Assembly (NCBI GenBank): GCA_964522305.1
Contig: CAZFVM010000029.1
Coordinates: forward strand, 1-13,211
Length of the DNA stretch: 13,211 bases
Source: UBA1049 sp964522305
GTDB taxonomy: Bacteria > Bacillota > Clostridia > Oscillospirales > CAG-382
Direction of reading: 5' to 3'
Shown here: positions 6,301 to 13,211 of the stretch, piece after piece
Layout of the letters: each line of letters starts with the position of its first letter
Position numbering within the stretch: the first letter of the stretch is position 1
The notes under the pieces: generated by a model
The model's input: only the letters and a program-made list of their open reading frames with translations
The model's database searches: none
What the model was told of the DNA's origin: nothing
Translations under genes and position numbers: made by a program

Positions 6301-7242
6301 CTACATTGTTTTTCGGCAGCGCTCTTTCATAAAGGCGGAAATGATAGATATATCCTCACCCTCATAGTATTTTACAAGTAAGCGCTTAAACTCCGGAACT
6401 TCCTTTTTGGGAATCACCAAGAAGCCACCGCCTTGAGAAATCAAATAGTGGTTTGCAAAAAGCACAGATACCCGCTTGTTACCATCCAAGAATATCTGCG
6501 TTTTCATACAATACAGACACAGCTTGATAGCAATATCAATTACATCCTCTTTTTGTGCGGTAATTTCCCGGATTCGTTCTTTTACATCCGGTTCATTTGG
6601 TAGGGGAGGGACATAAGACGAGCCTCCAATAGTAATGGGGACACCACGGATACGACCGCCATCCGCAAAAAAGCCTTCATTGACTAATTTCGCTATATGG
6701 CAGAGCATATAATAGTCAGACCGGCTTGCAATCACATCTCGGTCAAGGATAAATTCCCAAGCATGTTTTAGATTCAATATCTTTTGTACATCGGTGGCTG
6801 TCACCCCGGTGACTTTGCCGTTTTCAATGATTTCCTCTGTCTGAGGGAAGGAGGTTGCAACCCCCTCCAAAACAGCTTGGTCATAGATACTCATTTTCAT
6901 ATTAGCGCGTGCGAATTCGATGTTGAGTATAACATCGGCAGAGAGTTCGGATTTCGAATATCCGGCAACAGCAAGCTGCTTTGCCAAACTACGGAGTTCT
7001 CTATTTATTTCACGGATTTCTCTGGCATTGCGCAGAAGAAGGTTATATAGCTCATCGGTATATACACCTACATAGGTTGATGTCTGTTTACCCGACACAC
7101 GCTTTCTGACATAAAGGTATTTCCCATCACCGCGTTCCTTGATTTCGGGAGTGCCGTCATAGGGCATCAGACTCAGCCTTGCATGTAGGTCGGCACGCCG
7201 TCTGAGGAATTCTTGTATTTCGTTGTACTGTAGTATTGTCAC
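6301..7242 (-). CDS. Fic-family protein with a non-canonical active site
   Basis: Fic proteins normally transfer AMP or another nucleotide part to a target side chain, using the His of HPFx(D/E)GNxR. This 313-residue protein has the right architecture: a FADGGRIRGVPITIGG strand pair near 192-207 and SYVPPLPNEP before the core, then QIFLDGNKR at 249-257. Gln249 replaces the catalytic His and Ile250 the Pro, while Asp253, Gly254, Asn255 and Arg257 are kept. TSFPQTEEI at 130-138 lies where class II Fic proteins carry an inhibitory helix, but does not match that motif strictly. The N-terminal 60 residues (GDGKYLYVRKRVSGKQ, TYVG) form a small extra domain. The start is GTG at 7240-7242 with AAAGGAGG five bases upstream. 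The gene has its own promoter; repeat copy 2 follows its stop. Its activity may be altered or absent, or it may use another chemistry. Confidence 0.85.
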   Translation of the reverse strand: MTILQYNEIQEFLRRRADLHARLSLMPYDGTPEIKERGDGKYLYVRKRVSGKQTSTYVGVYTDELYNLLLRNAREIREINRELRSLAKQLAVAGYSKSELSADVILNIEFARANMKMSIYDQAVLEGVATSFPQTEEIIENGKVTGVTATDVQKILNLKHAWEFILDRDVIASRSDYYMLCHIAKLVNEGFFADGGRIRGVPITIGGSSYVPPLPNEPDVKERIREITAQKEDVIDIAIKLCLYCMKTQIFLDGNKRVSVLFANHYLISQGGGFLVIPKKEVPEFKRLLVKYYEGEDISIISAFMKERCRKTM

Positions 7243-7253
7243 TATATCCTCCT

Positions 7254-7297
7254 TTGGGGAGCATTTGTTGCAATAATTATATCAGTATGTTCCCCAA
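7254..7297. promoter_or_regulatory. Inverted repeat around the Fic promoter, possible operator
   Basis: TTGGGGA (7254-7260) and TCCCCAA (7291-7297) are perfect 7-base inverted repeats 30 bases apart. One arm lies in the -35/-10 spacer beside the -35 box, the other in the leader just before the ribosome site, so the -10 box sits between them. The placement fits a repressor site; nothing shows which protein would bind. Confidence 0.45.
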
Positions 7298-7304
7298 TAG
7301 TCAA
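7276..7304 (-). promoter_or_regulatory. Sigma-A-type promoter of the Fic gene
   Basis: On the minus strand TTGACT (7299-7304) and a perfect TATAAT (7276-7281) are 17 bases apart, with a start expected near 7269 and a leader of about 27 bases. A second TTGAC lies ten bases further upstream, giving a tandem TTGAC pair. Confidence 0.75.
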
Positions 7305-7353
7305 TATAGGTCAAGGGTGTTTTCTGAGTTTTTCGAGCTCAGCGAGCCTTATA

Positions 7354-8826
7354 TTATTCCCAAAATGACTTATCAAACAACCCATGAATGTGATTCCTAT
7401 ACCTATCCCTAATTTCAACCATTTCCACCGGATAGTCTGTAATTAAGCCGTCCACTCCAAGCTCTAATAATCTTTCTGCCTTATACTCATCATTTATGGT
7501 CCAGGCAAATACTGCCTTGCCGGATTTATGGATAGCCTTGATCATTTTTTTATTGATTAAAGATTCTTCTGCACTAACAAAATCCACCGGCAGCTTAGAC
7601 ATTTTTCCGGATGTAAAATCACCTATCTTCCCTATAAATACATACCCTAAGGGTAGGTTATCATGTTTTTGGCTAAACTCTTCTATTATTTTTATGCTTG
7701 ATGTATGGAAGATAGTGTCGCCCAAGACACCTTCTTTTTCCAAGACTTCAATAGTCTTATCTACTATGCTTTCTTTTTCTTGACCATGGGTTTTAAATTC
7801 CACTAATAGTTTTATTCGGCCTTTCACCTCTCTGGTTAGTTCTTCCAAAGTGGGGATTTTGCTTTCCTTACCTCCGCTTCTTATGGTAATTTCTTTTATC
7901 TCTTTTGCAGTTAAATTGCTTATCTTCTGTGATGTCCCTGCCAACCGCTTTAGGTTGTTGTCATGGATAACGATTGGAACATTGTCTCGGCTTAAGAGGA
8001 CATCTATTTCTACATAATCAGCCCCGTTAAGTCCGGCAAAAACAACGCTCTCTATTGTATTCTCAACCCCATAATCTCCTCCTCGATGACCTATTAACAG
8101 CTGTTCCTGATAAAGAGTATTAATACTTTCTTCGCTATAAATATTAAAAACAATTATTACAGCCAAAGTTAAACCAATAAATAATATTATGGGATTCTTA
8201 ACCTTTTTAAAAAAGCTCTGGAAAACCCCCAAAACTCTCTCTGATAACTTCCATAGTTTTTGACCTACAAAGCCTAACTTTATTTTTCCCGCTGTTTCTT
8301 CCACGGCTAAGTCGCCAAACTCAACATAAGAATTATAAGTTTCAAGACTTATGGCTAATATAAAAGGAGAAACAAGCAAGGTAAACACGGTCATAGAAAT
8401 ATTAAATAAGATTCTCAGTATCCTCAGTAGAATAAACTCGGCGTTTTTGAAGAGCATAAAGGGTAGGTAGGTTAATGTTATCCAAAGCAGCAGACCAAAT
8501 CCTATAAGTAAGGCTACATGCAACCCATCACCTCTAATTGTCGCAAAACTTAGCCTTGAAGCATCTTTAAAAGATTTGTCGCCAAAAATCATAATAGGCA
8601 GGCTTAAAAATAACTTGGCAAATAGATAAAGCAAGATAAAGATAAGCAACCCAAACAATATTCCGCTCCCCGGGTACTTAGCCACTTCTGCTGTTATAAA
8701 GTCCGGAATCGATAAGGTGGGGAGGAGAGAGGATTGGATACCTATATTTAAGATGGGAATTAAGACCAGGATATAGAGAGCCAGCCCCAGATTCCTATAA
8801 TTAATGACATTTTTCAGCTTTATCAA
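7354..8826 (-). CDS. Membrane-anchored glycerophosphodiester phosphodiesterase, C-terminal part after an in-frame stop
   Basis: GDPD enzymes cleave glycerophosphodiesters to glycerol 3-phosphate and an alcohol. The 490 codons hold several membrane segments (about 14-31, 55-80, 103-125, 130-160 and 212-230), then a GDPD catalytic domain from about 243. Its active-site residues are intact: GHRG (His247, Arg248), ENT (255-257), EID (Glu273, Asp275), HD (288-289) and LVEFK (Glu343, Lys345). This is the later part of the GPDPase membrane-domain type, usually near 600 residues. The missing N-terminus is the 116-codon frame at 8833-9183, in the same reading frame and separated by one TAA. The TTG at 8824-8826 is only the first possible start after that stop; the nearest GGAG is about 15 bases away, so independent translation is doubtful. 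The gene is therefore likely a recent pseudogene, unless read through or a sequencing error. Confidence 0.82.
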   Translation of the reverse strand: MIKLKNVINYRNLGLALYILVLIPILNIGIQSSLLPTLSIPDFITAEVAKYPGSGILFGLLIFILLYLFAKLFLSLPIMIFGDKSFKDASRLSFATIRGDGLHVALLIGFGLLLWITLTYLPFMLFKNAEFILLRILRILFNISMTVFTLLVSPFILAISLETYNSYVEFGDLAVEETAGKIKLGFVGQKLWKLSERVLGVFQSFFKKVKNPIILFIGLTLAVIIVFNIYSEESINTLYQEQLLIGHRGGDYGVENTIESVVFAGLNGADYVEIDVLLSRDNVPIVIHDNNLKRLAGTSQKISNLTAKEIKEITIRSGGKESKIPTLEELTREVKGRIKLLVEFKTHGQEKESIVDKTIEVLEKEGVLGDTIFHTSSIKIIEEFSQKHDNLPLGYVFIGKIGDFTSGKMSKLPVDFVSAEESLINKKMIKAIHKSGKAVFAWTINDEYKAERLLELGVDGLITDYPVEMVEIRDRYRNHIHGLFDKSFWE

Positions 8827-8832
8827 AGCGAT

Positions 8833-9183
8833 TTAACTAATCTCCGACAGGTTTATTTTTTGCTCCTTCTTGCTTCTGTCCAGTATCAACAAAATTACGC
8901 TAAATTCATAGTAGACAAGAATTACAGAAATAGTCATTACTACTAATATCATAAGAATTCCTGTAAAACTTAAGAGAAAGCTAGATATTTCCTCATTGAT
9001 TAGGATTTCATAACCTTTGGCTCTAATAAATATAAAGATAATGATGTTTATTAGGGGTTTAAAGAGGATTGTAATTAGGCTCTTATAAATTATTTCAAAC
9101 AAAATCAGATGGATAGCAGCATTATAAATCATTTTAAATGATGTTTTTATGATGCTTTTCTTTCGTAGCTTTCTTTTTTCCAT
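8833..9183 (-). CDS. N-terminal fragment of the membrane-anchored GDPD
   Basis: The 116-residue product begins with a basic stretch (MEKRKLRKKS) and has two or three hydrophobic segments (about 20-52, 68-103), ending in DRSKKEQKINLSEIS. This matches the beginning of the GPDPase membrane domain, and what follows the stop continues that domain in the same frame. The ATG at 9181-9183 has a G-rich ribosome site (AAGGGGG) about five bases upstream, so the full gene would run from 9183 to 7354, 609 codons, with TAA at 8833-8835 as the only interruption. The codons AGT, TAA, ATC suggest one point change. As an independent protein it would be a small membrane protein without catalytic residues. Confidence 0.75.
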   Translation of the reverse strand: MEKRKLRKKSIIKTSFKMIYNAAIHLILFEIIYKSLITILFKPLINIIIFIFIRAKGYEILINEEISSFLLSFTGILMILVVMTISVILVYYEFSVILLILDRSKKEQKINLSEIS

Positions 9184-9316
9184 ACAACCCCCTTACCCCG
9201 AGAGTATCTCAGCTAACTTAACAAAACAATAAAAGCCCGTATCATCTCCGATATAATCAATTAACCGCAATCAAATTTTTTGATATTATATAAGAGATTT
9301 TTTGCATAATTCGGAA

Positions 9317-9790
9317 TTAAAGCTCCCTTGCTTTTGCGGTAAAAGAATCACAAACAACTTTTATTACCGCCACCGAGTCCGCCATATCGTTATCAAAAGC
9401 AAAAAGGCGCCCGGTTTGGTTTTTCATTAACAAGCGTAATCCATGTATCTTTTCGTCTTTGTCATTCACGACTGAGGCAACCCCTCTTGCAATTACCGAG
9501 GCAAAAGATGAGGCATAATCACAGGGAACATCACCACCGGAGATCAGTTTGACATTGCATTCCAAAGCAATACAAACATGAATATCTTTATTTATCAAAT
9601 CCAGCTTATATCCTTCTTTCGCACAGTGCATATAAAAGACAAGATTTCCGTCCATATATTCGTATCCGTAATGTAGAGGGACAATATAAGGATAGTCGGT
9701 ATCAAACAAGCCGAGATGAAGTATCTTTGCTTCGCTCACTATATTTAGTATATCTTTTATCGCTGTTATTTCCCTATCTTTTCTTCTCAC
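9317..9790 (-). CDS. NimA-like pyridoxamine 5'-phosphate oxidase-family flavoprotein
   Basis: These small split-barrel proteins bind FMN, and some (NimA type) reduce nitroimidazoles. The 157 residues match the family from end to end: MRRKDREIT start, LHLGLFDTDYPYIVPLHYGY at about 24-43, the FMN-region FYMHCAKEGYKLDL at 52-65, CDYASSFASVIARG near 90-103, DEKIHGLRLLM at 112-122, and a final VIKVVCDSFTAKA strand typical of the group. The start is GTG at 9788-9790 with GGAG eight bases upstream. It lies 91 bases after the deaminase gene on the same strand and may share its transcript; I found no clear terminator between them. The FMN role is family knowledge and the substrate is unknown. Confidence 0.88.
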   Translation of the reverse strand: MRRKDREITAIKDILNIVSEAKILHLGLFDTDYPYIVPLHYGYEYMDGNLVFYMHCAKEGYKLDLINKDIHVCIALECNVKLISGGDVPCDYASSFASVIARGVASVVNDKDEKIHGLRLLMKNQTGRLFAFDNDMADSVAVIKVVCDSFTAKAREL

Positions 9791-9881
9791 GCTTTAATCT
9801 CCAAATCCCTTTTATCGTTAATAACTCCGTTTGTTTTGATATGTACATCCTACCTGTTTTCTTGTATTCTAAAAAATCGTC

Positions 9882-10295
9882 TTAATTGCATACAACCGGT
9901 TCCCATGCATAGGGTAATAAGTCTTTAGCTTTGATTTTTACCAACTCTCCGTACTCATCGCTGACAATTACTTTTATATCAGGACAGTATTCAAACAACA
10001 TTTGTCTGCAATTTCCACATGGCGGTATTACATAATTAAGATGCTTATCATGCACAGCAACTATTGTGTCAAACTCTCTTTCACCGGATGATATCGCGAT
10101 TCCCATAGTAATATATTCAGCGCAGGAACCATGAATCCCGTCACAATTAACACCTTTATAGATGTTCCCGTTTTTGCAGAGAACAGCACAGCCTACAGTA
10201 TGGTTATAGACACCATCATCAAAGTTTGCTGCCAAAACTTCTAACCCAATATTTATAAGGTCATGGTCTTTCTGATCGAGTTGATACTTTTCCAT
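9882..10295 (-). CDS. Cytidine deaminase-family protein (cytidine or blasticidin-S deaminase-like)
   Basis: Zinc-dependent deaminases of this family hydrolyse the amino group of cytidine or related compounds in the cytoplasm. In 137 residues the two zinc blocks are complete: SCAE at 57-60 (Cys58 ligand, Glu60 proton shuttle) and PPCGNCRQ at 91-98 (Cys93 and Cys96). Three Cys ligands are the homotetramer type. The substrate-side FDDGVYNHTVGCAVL near 25-39 resembles the usual A(Y)xPYS/HFxVGAAL strand, but lacks the usual aromatic-Pro-Tyr-Ser pattern, and the context around CAE fits blasticidin-S deaminase-like members at least as well as housekeeping cytidine deaminase. Hence no gene symbol. 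The ATG at 10293-10295 has AAAGGAG 11 bases upstream, rather far; that site overlaps the stop of the preceding gene, 17 bases away, which argues for one operon. Confidence 0.87.
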   Translation of the reverse strand: MEKYQLDQKDHDLINIGLEVLAANFDDGVYNHTVGCAVLCKNGNIYKGVNCDGIHGSCAEYITMGIAISSGEREFDTIVAVHDKHLNYVIPPCGNCRQMLFEYCPDIKVIVSDEYGELVKIKAKDLLPYAWEPVVCN

Positions 10296-10312
10296 AACAA
10301 TTAAGACTCCTT

Positions 10313-10957
10313 TTATACCGCACTCATTTTGTTATTCACTTCGTTTATTATCGCTTGAGTATCATCCCACAATCTTTGTGGGTATTTTACATATTTAATT
10401 ATTTGCCCATGAGGGTAAGTTTCAAGCAAATATTTACCTATGGTATACGAGATTTGATAACCGTTTGACAAATTTAAGTATTCAAGCATTAACTCTTCTT
10501 TTGTACAGTCTATAGCGGTTTCGGGCAATACTTGCCCCGATAGATTCAACGCCAACGCTTCCCAGAACCATTCACAACCATACGCATTTGGGTTTATTTC
10601 TTGTTGGCAAATATGGACCAGCTCATGAGTTACTACCTGAGTCCATTCAGGCAGAGTCATTCTCCTATGTTCCTGTGTTGCTCGGCAAATATCCAAAGAA
10701 AGCATGTTGATATTGCCATCGCTCGTATTACCAATCATCCAATCTTGGTAAGTATCTGTATACTTTAGCATATGATCAACAAACTTGTTTTTGTCGTTAT
10801 AAATATAAATATCGGTTGGATTTTGCAGCTTTTCAAGCTCAAAAAACAAGAGCAACTTATCAAGCTCATTCTGCAGAGTGTTGATTAACTCTTCAATATA
10901 GCTTTGCTCGCTTTGATGGTAATGCACAATAAAGTTTGTTGTTGAAAATGTTTCCAT
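10313..10957 (-). CDS. Zinc metallopeptidase, gluzincin (peptidase MA-like)
   Basis: The 214-residue product has a classic HExxH zinc site, HELVH at 111-115, and a downstream glutamate in WFWEALA (Glu133), the third ligand of gluzincins such as the peptidase MA-like group. Before it, YIYNDKNKFVDHM (51-63) and a strand with INMLSLDI fit that fold. There is no signal peptide or membrane segment, so it is probably cytoplasmic. The ATG at 10955-10957 has GAGG about five bases upstream. It lies 24 bases after the diguanylate cyclase gene and 17 before the deaminase gene, all minus strand, a tight three-gene operon. The target protein is unknown; the fold assignment is by motif only. Confidence 0.83.
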   Translation of the reverse strand: METFSTTNFIVHYHQSEQSYIEELINTLQNELDKLLLFFELEKLQNPTDIYIYNDKNKFVDHMLKYTDTYQDWMIGNTSDGNINMLSLDICRATQEHRRMTLPEWTQVVTHELVHICQQEINPNAYGCEWFWEALALNLSGQVLPETAIDCTKEELMLEYLNLSNGYQISYTIGKYLLETYPHGQIIKYVKYPQRLWDDTQAIINEVNNKMSAV

Positions 10958-10981
10958 AAGACCTCTTGTAACAATTGTATT

Positions 10982-12058
10982 TTATCTTTGTTCTATACAT
11001 ACCTTGTTTCGTCCTGCTTTTTTGGCAGCATAAGTAGCCTTATCCGCTCTATCTATTACATTTTCATAGTTTTTTACCAGCTCATCGCCACAATATGCAA
11101 CCCCGATACTGACAGTAGTGTGCTGCTCGAGTTCGTCTGTTCTTAGTATAGAGATTCGCAAACTCTCCGCTATTGACATCAGCTCTTTGGCGTCATATCC
11201 ATAAGCCATTGCTACGAATTCTTCTCCACCATAACGATAAAATTGCAATCGAAAATTCTGAGCGAAGCATAGTAGAGTCTCGCCCAAGTGACTCAGATAT
11301 TTGTCGCCGGCAATATGACCGTAGTTGTCATTAAACTTTTTGAAATGGTCGATATCAATCATTAGGATTCCGGACGGCTTTTCCGAGTCGGTTGTCTCCA
11401 GTTGGGCCAAAGTTTCAAACAACTTTCTGCGATTAAGAAGACCTGTCAGTACATCGGTTTCTTTTTCTATAACGAGTTGGCGACTAGCTTCAAAACTTTC
11501 CAGCCGAACATGAATCATCATTTTTCCGACATAATAGCCAAGCACAGCAGAACTTAAGCAATTAATGGCATCATCCAGTGCATATTGTGGTTTTTGATAA
11601 AACGCGATAACAGTCGACACAACCAACCAAAAAACCAAGACAACCCTTATTCGTCTAAATTTGTCAATAAAGCTAATCGGCATTAGAATGAACCCGCCCA
11701 ACAAAATAGTCGCTCGCATATTTGGAGAATGAAACGAGCTGAGATATATTCCAAAAATAAACAAAATCGAAAAACTTATATACAACCCAACGAGCGAGTG
11801 TTTTCTTATTGCCGGGATTCTAAAGAGCAAAAACAATATGAAATATGCGGAAAAAGTCGCTAAGTAAGCAGGTATTGCATTAATCTTTGTATCACTAAAA
11901 GGAACAGCCGCCAGTGGCAGCAGCGTTAACACCCATCCTATAGACAGTAGCGTAGCCAAAGCTTTTTGGTTGAATTTGTCTATTGCATCTTGATTATCGA
12001 TTGAGTACTGTTTATAAACTTGCTCCTTATTTCTGTATCCGCTTAACCATCTCTTCAT
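10982..12058 (-). CDS. Membrane-bound diguanylate cyclase (GGDEF domain)
   Basis: Diguanylate cyclases make cyclic di-GMP from two GTP. This 358-residue protein has a hydrophobic N-terminal sensor region with about six membrane segments (roughly 35-53, 62-80, 87-108, 116-130, 138-154 and 165-183), no recognised sensory domain, and a GGDEF domain from about 200. The signature DVLTGLLNRR is at 202-211, IDIDHFKKFND at 234-244, YGHIAGD at 246-252 and the active-site GGEEF at 277-281, so the catalytic loop is intact. The RxxD inhibitory site expected just before it is absent (NFRL), so product feedback through that site is unlikely. The ATG at 12056-12058 is the first usable start, though its ribosome site (AAAGGA) is about 12 bases away. 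It heads the operon with the peptidase and deaminase genes. Confidence 0.88.
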   Translation of the reverse strand: MKRWLSGYRNKEQVYKQYSIDNQDAIDKFNQKALATLLSIGWVLTLLPLAAVPFSDTKINAIPAYLATFSAYFILFLLFRIPAIRKHSLVGLYISFSILFIFGIYLSSFHSPNMRATILLGGFILMPISFIDKFRRIRVVLVFWLVVSTVIAFYQKPQYALDDAINCLSSAVLGYYVGKMMIHVRLESFEASRQLVIEKETDVLTGLLNRRKLFETLAQLETTDSEKPSGILMIDIDHFKKFNDNYGHIAGDKYLSHLGETLLCFAQNFRLQFYRYGGEEFVAMAYGYDAKELMSIAESLRISILRTDELEQHTTVSIGVAYCGDELVKNYENVIDRADKATYAAKKAGRNKVCIEQR

Positions 12059-12116
12059 AATCTATGATAATCCTTTCCAGAGTCTGACTTTTTCCGGGTT
12101 TCAAATTGTTGGTTCA

Positions 12117-12145
12117 TTTATCATTAAGATATGCCTTTTGCTCAA
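12117..12145 (-). promoter_or_regulatory. Possible promoter of the diguanylate cyclase operon
   Basis: On the minus strand TTGAGC (12140-12145) and GATAAA (12117-12122) are 17 bases apart, each matching consensus at four of six positions. A start near 12110 would give a leader of about 50 bases. I saw no better candidate in the 108-base gap and no clear terminator for the upstream surface-protein gene. Confidence 0.3.
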
Positions 12146-12166
12146 AAACACAAAACTCTATAACCA

Positions 12167-13211
12167 TCAGTTCGCCTTTACGGTTCCGACATCCGTTACT
12201 TGGCCGCTTTTTATGACAATACCTTTTACAAAGGGATTGCTCCTACCGACTACAAACAATTCATACGTCTCTTTTGCTTTGGTAGGGTCAAGGGCAATGG
12301 CAAAAGACCCGTCACTTTTTACCTCTGTCCCCAGTGTGAAATTATCGGGACTGTTGCGATCAAAGTCCGACCAGTTAAACGCCATTATCGTAGTCCCCGG
12401 GGCTATCCCGGTTGCTACCCCGGTCAAGATGCCTTTGTTGACATTTACTGTATAGGTTTTGCCGGAGCTGCTTGCTTTAACTGTTTTTATGTCTCTTATA
12501 GGCATGTCAAAATTCAATTGATGAGTTCCGGTGGGCACTATCAGTGAGTAGCGTCCTTGGCTGTCTGTTTGTACACAACCGAAATATGTCATGGTCTTAC
12601 TGTCAGCGATGCACACCCAAATATCTTTCATGCGAGCACCGGTATAGGGGTCCCTTACTACTCCGTTCACTGTAGCTGACTTATTGGCAGCTATTATTTG
12701 GTAAAGATTGTGTTGCTCGAAGTCGGGGTCTTTAAAAGCAGATACACATATATCCACCATCCTCTTGTCATCCGACGCCAAGGTTGTGTAGGTTACGGTA
12801 ACTTTACCAAAAGCGTCGGTCATCACCTCGGATTGCGACAGCTGTGCAGTTCTCTCGCCCAATTCAAAGGCATGAGCATCAAAAACAATCTTCGCACCTT
12901 CTACCGGGTTTTCGAATTCATCGGTTAGCGTAACGACAATGGTAGCAGTCTGCCCTCCTCCTTCGGGCAAGACTTTCGGGGTAATTACAACAGACAGACC
13001 TGTGCGAATTTCCGGTTCGGGCTCAGGTTCCGGTTCCGGCTCCGGTTCGGGCTCCGGTTCCGGTTCAGGCTCCGGTTCAGGCTCCGGTTCAGGTTTCGGT
13101 TCTTCGGGCTTAGGTTCTTCCGGCTTAGACTCTTTCGGCTTAGACTCTTCGGACAGTCCGGAATCACCGGACTTCTCATTCTCTTCGGAATCCTTATCCT
13201 CAGGCTTAGAT
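12167..13211 (-). CDS. Large surface protein with (Pro-Glu) linker, Ig-like and carboxypeptidase-regulatory-like domains, N-terminus off the right edge
   Basis: The frame is open to the last base, so only the C-terminal 347 residues are seen. They begin with a Lys/Glu/Ser/Pro-rich region (about 1-39) and an uninterrupted (PE)14 tract at 40-67, probably an extended wall-spanning rod. Residues about 72-172 resemble an invasin-type bacterial Ig-like domain: TATIVVTLTDEFENPVEGA and VMTDAFGKVTVTYTT. Residues about 178-233 match carboxypeptidase-regulatory-like repeats (ATVNGVVRDPYTGARMKDIW, TDSQGRYSLIVPTGTHQL), and 260-342 a weaker third beta-sandwich (GVATGIAPGTTIMAF, SDGSFAIALDP). No LPXTG motif or C-terminal membrane anchor follows (ends VGTVKAN), so attachment must be by the unseen N-terminus or by other means. 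An in-frame TTG at 12970 is only an internal codon. Likely role: adhesion or surface structure, by inference. Confidence 0.85.
   Translation of the reverse strand, partial: SKPEDKDSEENEKSGDSGLSEESKPKESKPEEPKPEEPKPEPEPEPEPEPEPEPEPEPEPEPEPEPEIRTGLSVVITPKVLPEGGGQTATIVVTLTDEFENPVEGAKIVFDAHAFELGERTAQLSQSEVMTDAFGKVTVTYTTLASDDKRMVDICVSAFKDPDFEQHNLYQIIAANKSATVNGVVRDPYTGARMKDIWVCIADSKTMTYFGCVQTDSQGRYSLIVPTGTHQLNFDMPIRDIKTVKASSSGKTYTVNVNKGILTGVATGIAPGTTIMAFNWSDFDRNSPDNFTLGTEVKSDGSFAIALDPTKAKETYELFVVGRSNPFVKGIVIKSGQVTDVGTVKAN
13010..13093 (-). repeat. Tandem Pro-Glu codon repeat, (PE)14
   Basis: Fourteen consecutive Pro-Glu codon pairs, 84 bases, inside the surface-protein gene. Synonymous codons vary (CCG/CCT/CCC with GAA/GAG), so the tract is under protein-level selection rather than a perfect DNA microsatellite, but it could still vary in length by slippage or recombination. 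Confidence 0.9.

Noticed and set aside
8833..8835. Reassigned TAA codon (alternative genetic code)
   Set aside because: Other genes here end in TAA at sensible family lengths (nuclease, peptidase, NimA-like gene), so a code change does not explain the split GDPD gene.
9184..9316. Possible terminator or promoter in the gap between GDPD and NimA-like genes
   Set aside because: Only 4-bp stems (TATC/GATA) and a TATAAT without a partner -35 box were seen, too weak to annotate.
12985..13179. Minus-strand frame rich in Arg, Asn and Ser in the PE-coding region
   Set aside because: It is an out-of-frame reading of the low-complexity Pro-Glu codon tract, which has a clear in-frame continuation into the surface-protein domains.

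Overview
The window looks like chromosome of a low-to-moderate GC Gram-positive bacterium, probably a clostridial Firmicute. This is inference from strong Shine-Dalgarno sites (GGAGG types), TTG and GTG starts, sigma-A-like promoters, two lipobox lipoproteins and Firmicute-type families (NimA-like flavoprotein, membrane-anchored GDPD, tetramer-type cytidine deaminase motif). There is no rRNA, tRNA, CRISPR array or transposase gene. All genes but one lie on the minus strand.

Left block (1-2689, minus strand): a small lipoprotein, an ASCH-domain protein, a PHP-domain metallohydrolase and a carbon-nitrogen hydrolase cut by the left edge. They look like one operon reading leftward from a strong promoter at 2628-2656. 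That promoter is back to back with another (2661-2689) driving the only plus-strand gene, a 672-residue lipoprotein with metallophosphoesterase, FnIII-like and LamG-like parts (2747-4765), closed by a hairpin terminator.

Middle block (4883-7304): a PD-(D/E)XK family nuclease gene bracketed by two nearly identical ~90-bp direct repeats, then a Fic-family protein whose active-site His is Gln. The Fic gene has its own consensus promoter, with an inverted repeat around the -10 box. The repeat-nuclease-repeat layout is the best candidate for an inserted accessory (possibly defence) module.

Right block (7354-13211, minus strand): a membrane-anchored glycerophosphodiester phosphodiesterase split by one in-frame TAA codon into a 116-codon and a 490-codon part; a NimA-like FMN flavoprotein; and a tight run of a membrane diguanylate cyclase, a HExxH peptidase and a cytidine/blasticidin-type deaminase. 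At the right edge is the C-terminal part of a surface protein with a (Pro-Glu)14 linker, an Ig-like domain and carboxypeptidase-regulatory-like domains.

The genes do not form one known pathway. Themes are envelope lipoproteins and surface proteins, phosphoester hydrolysis (PHP, metallophosphoesterase, GDPD), c-di-GMP signalling and an accessory nuclease/Fic pair.
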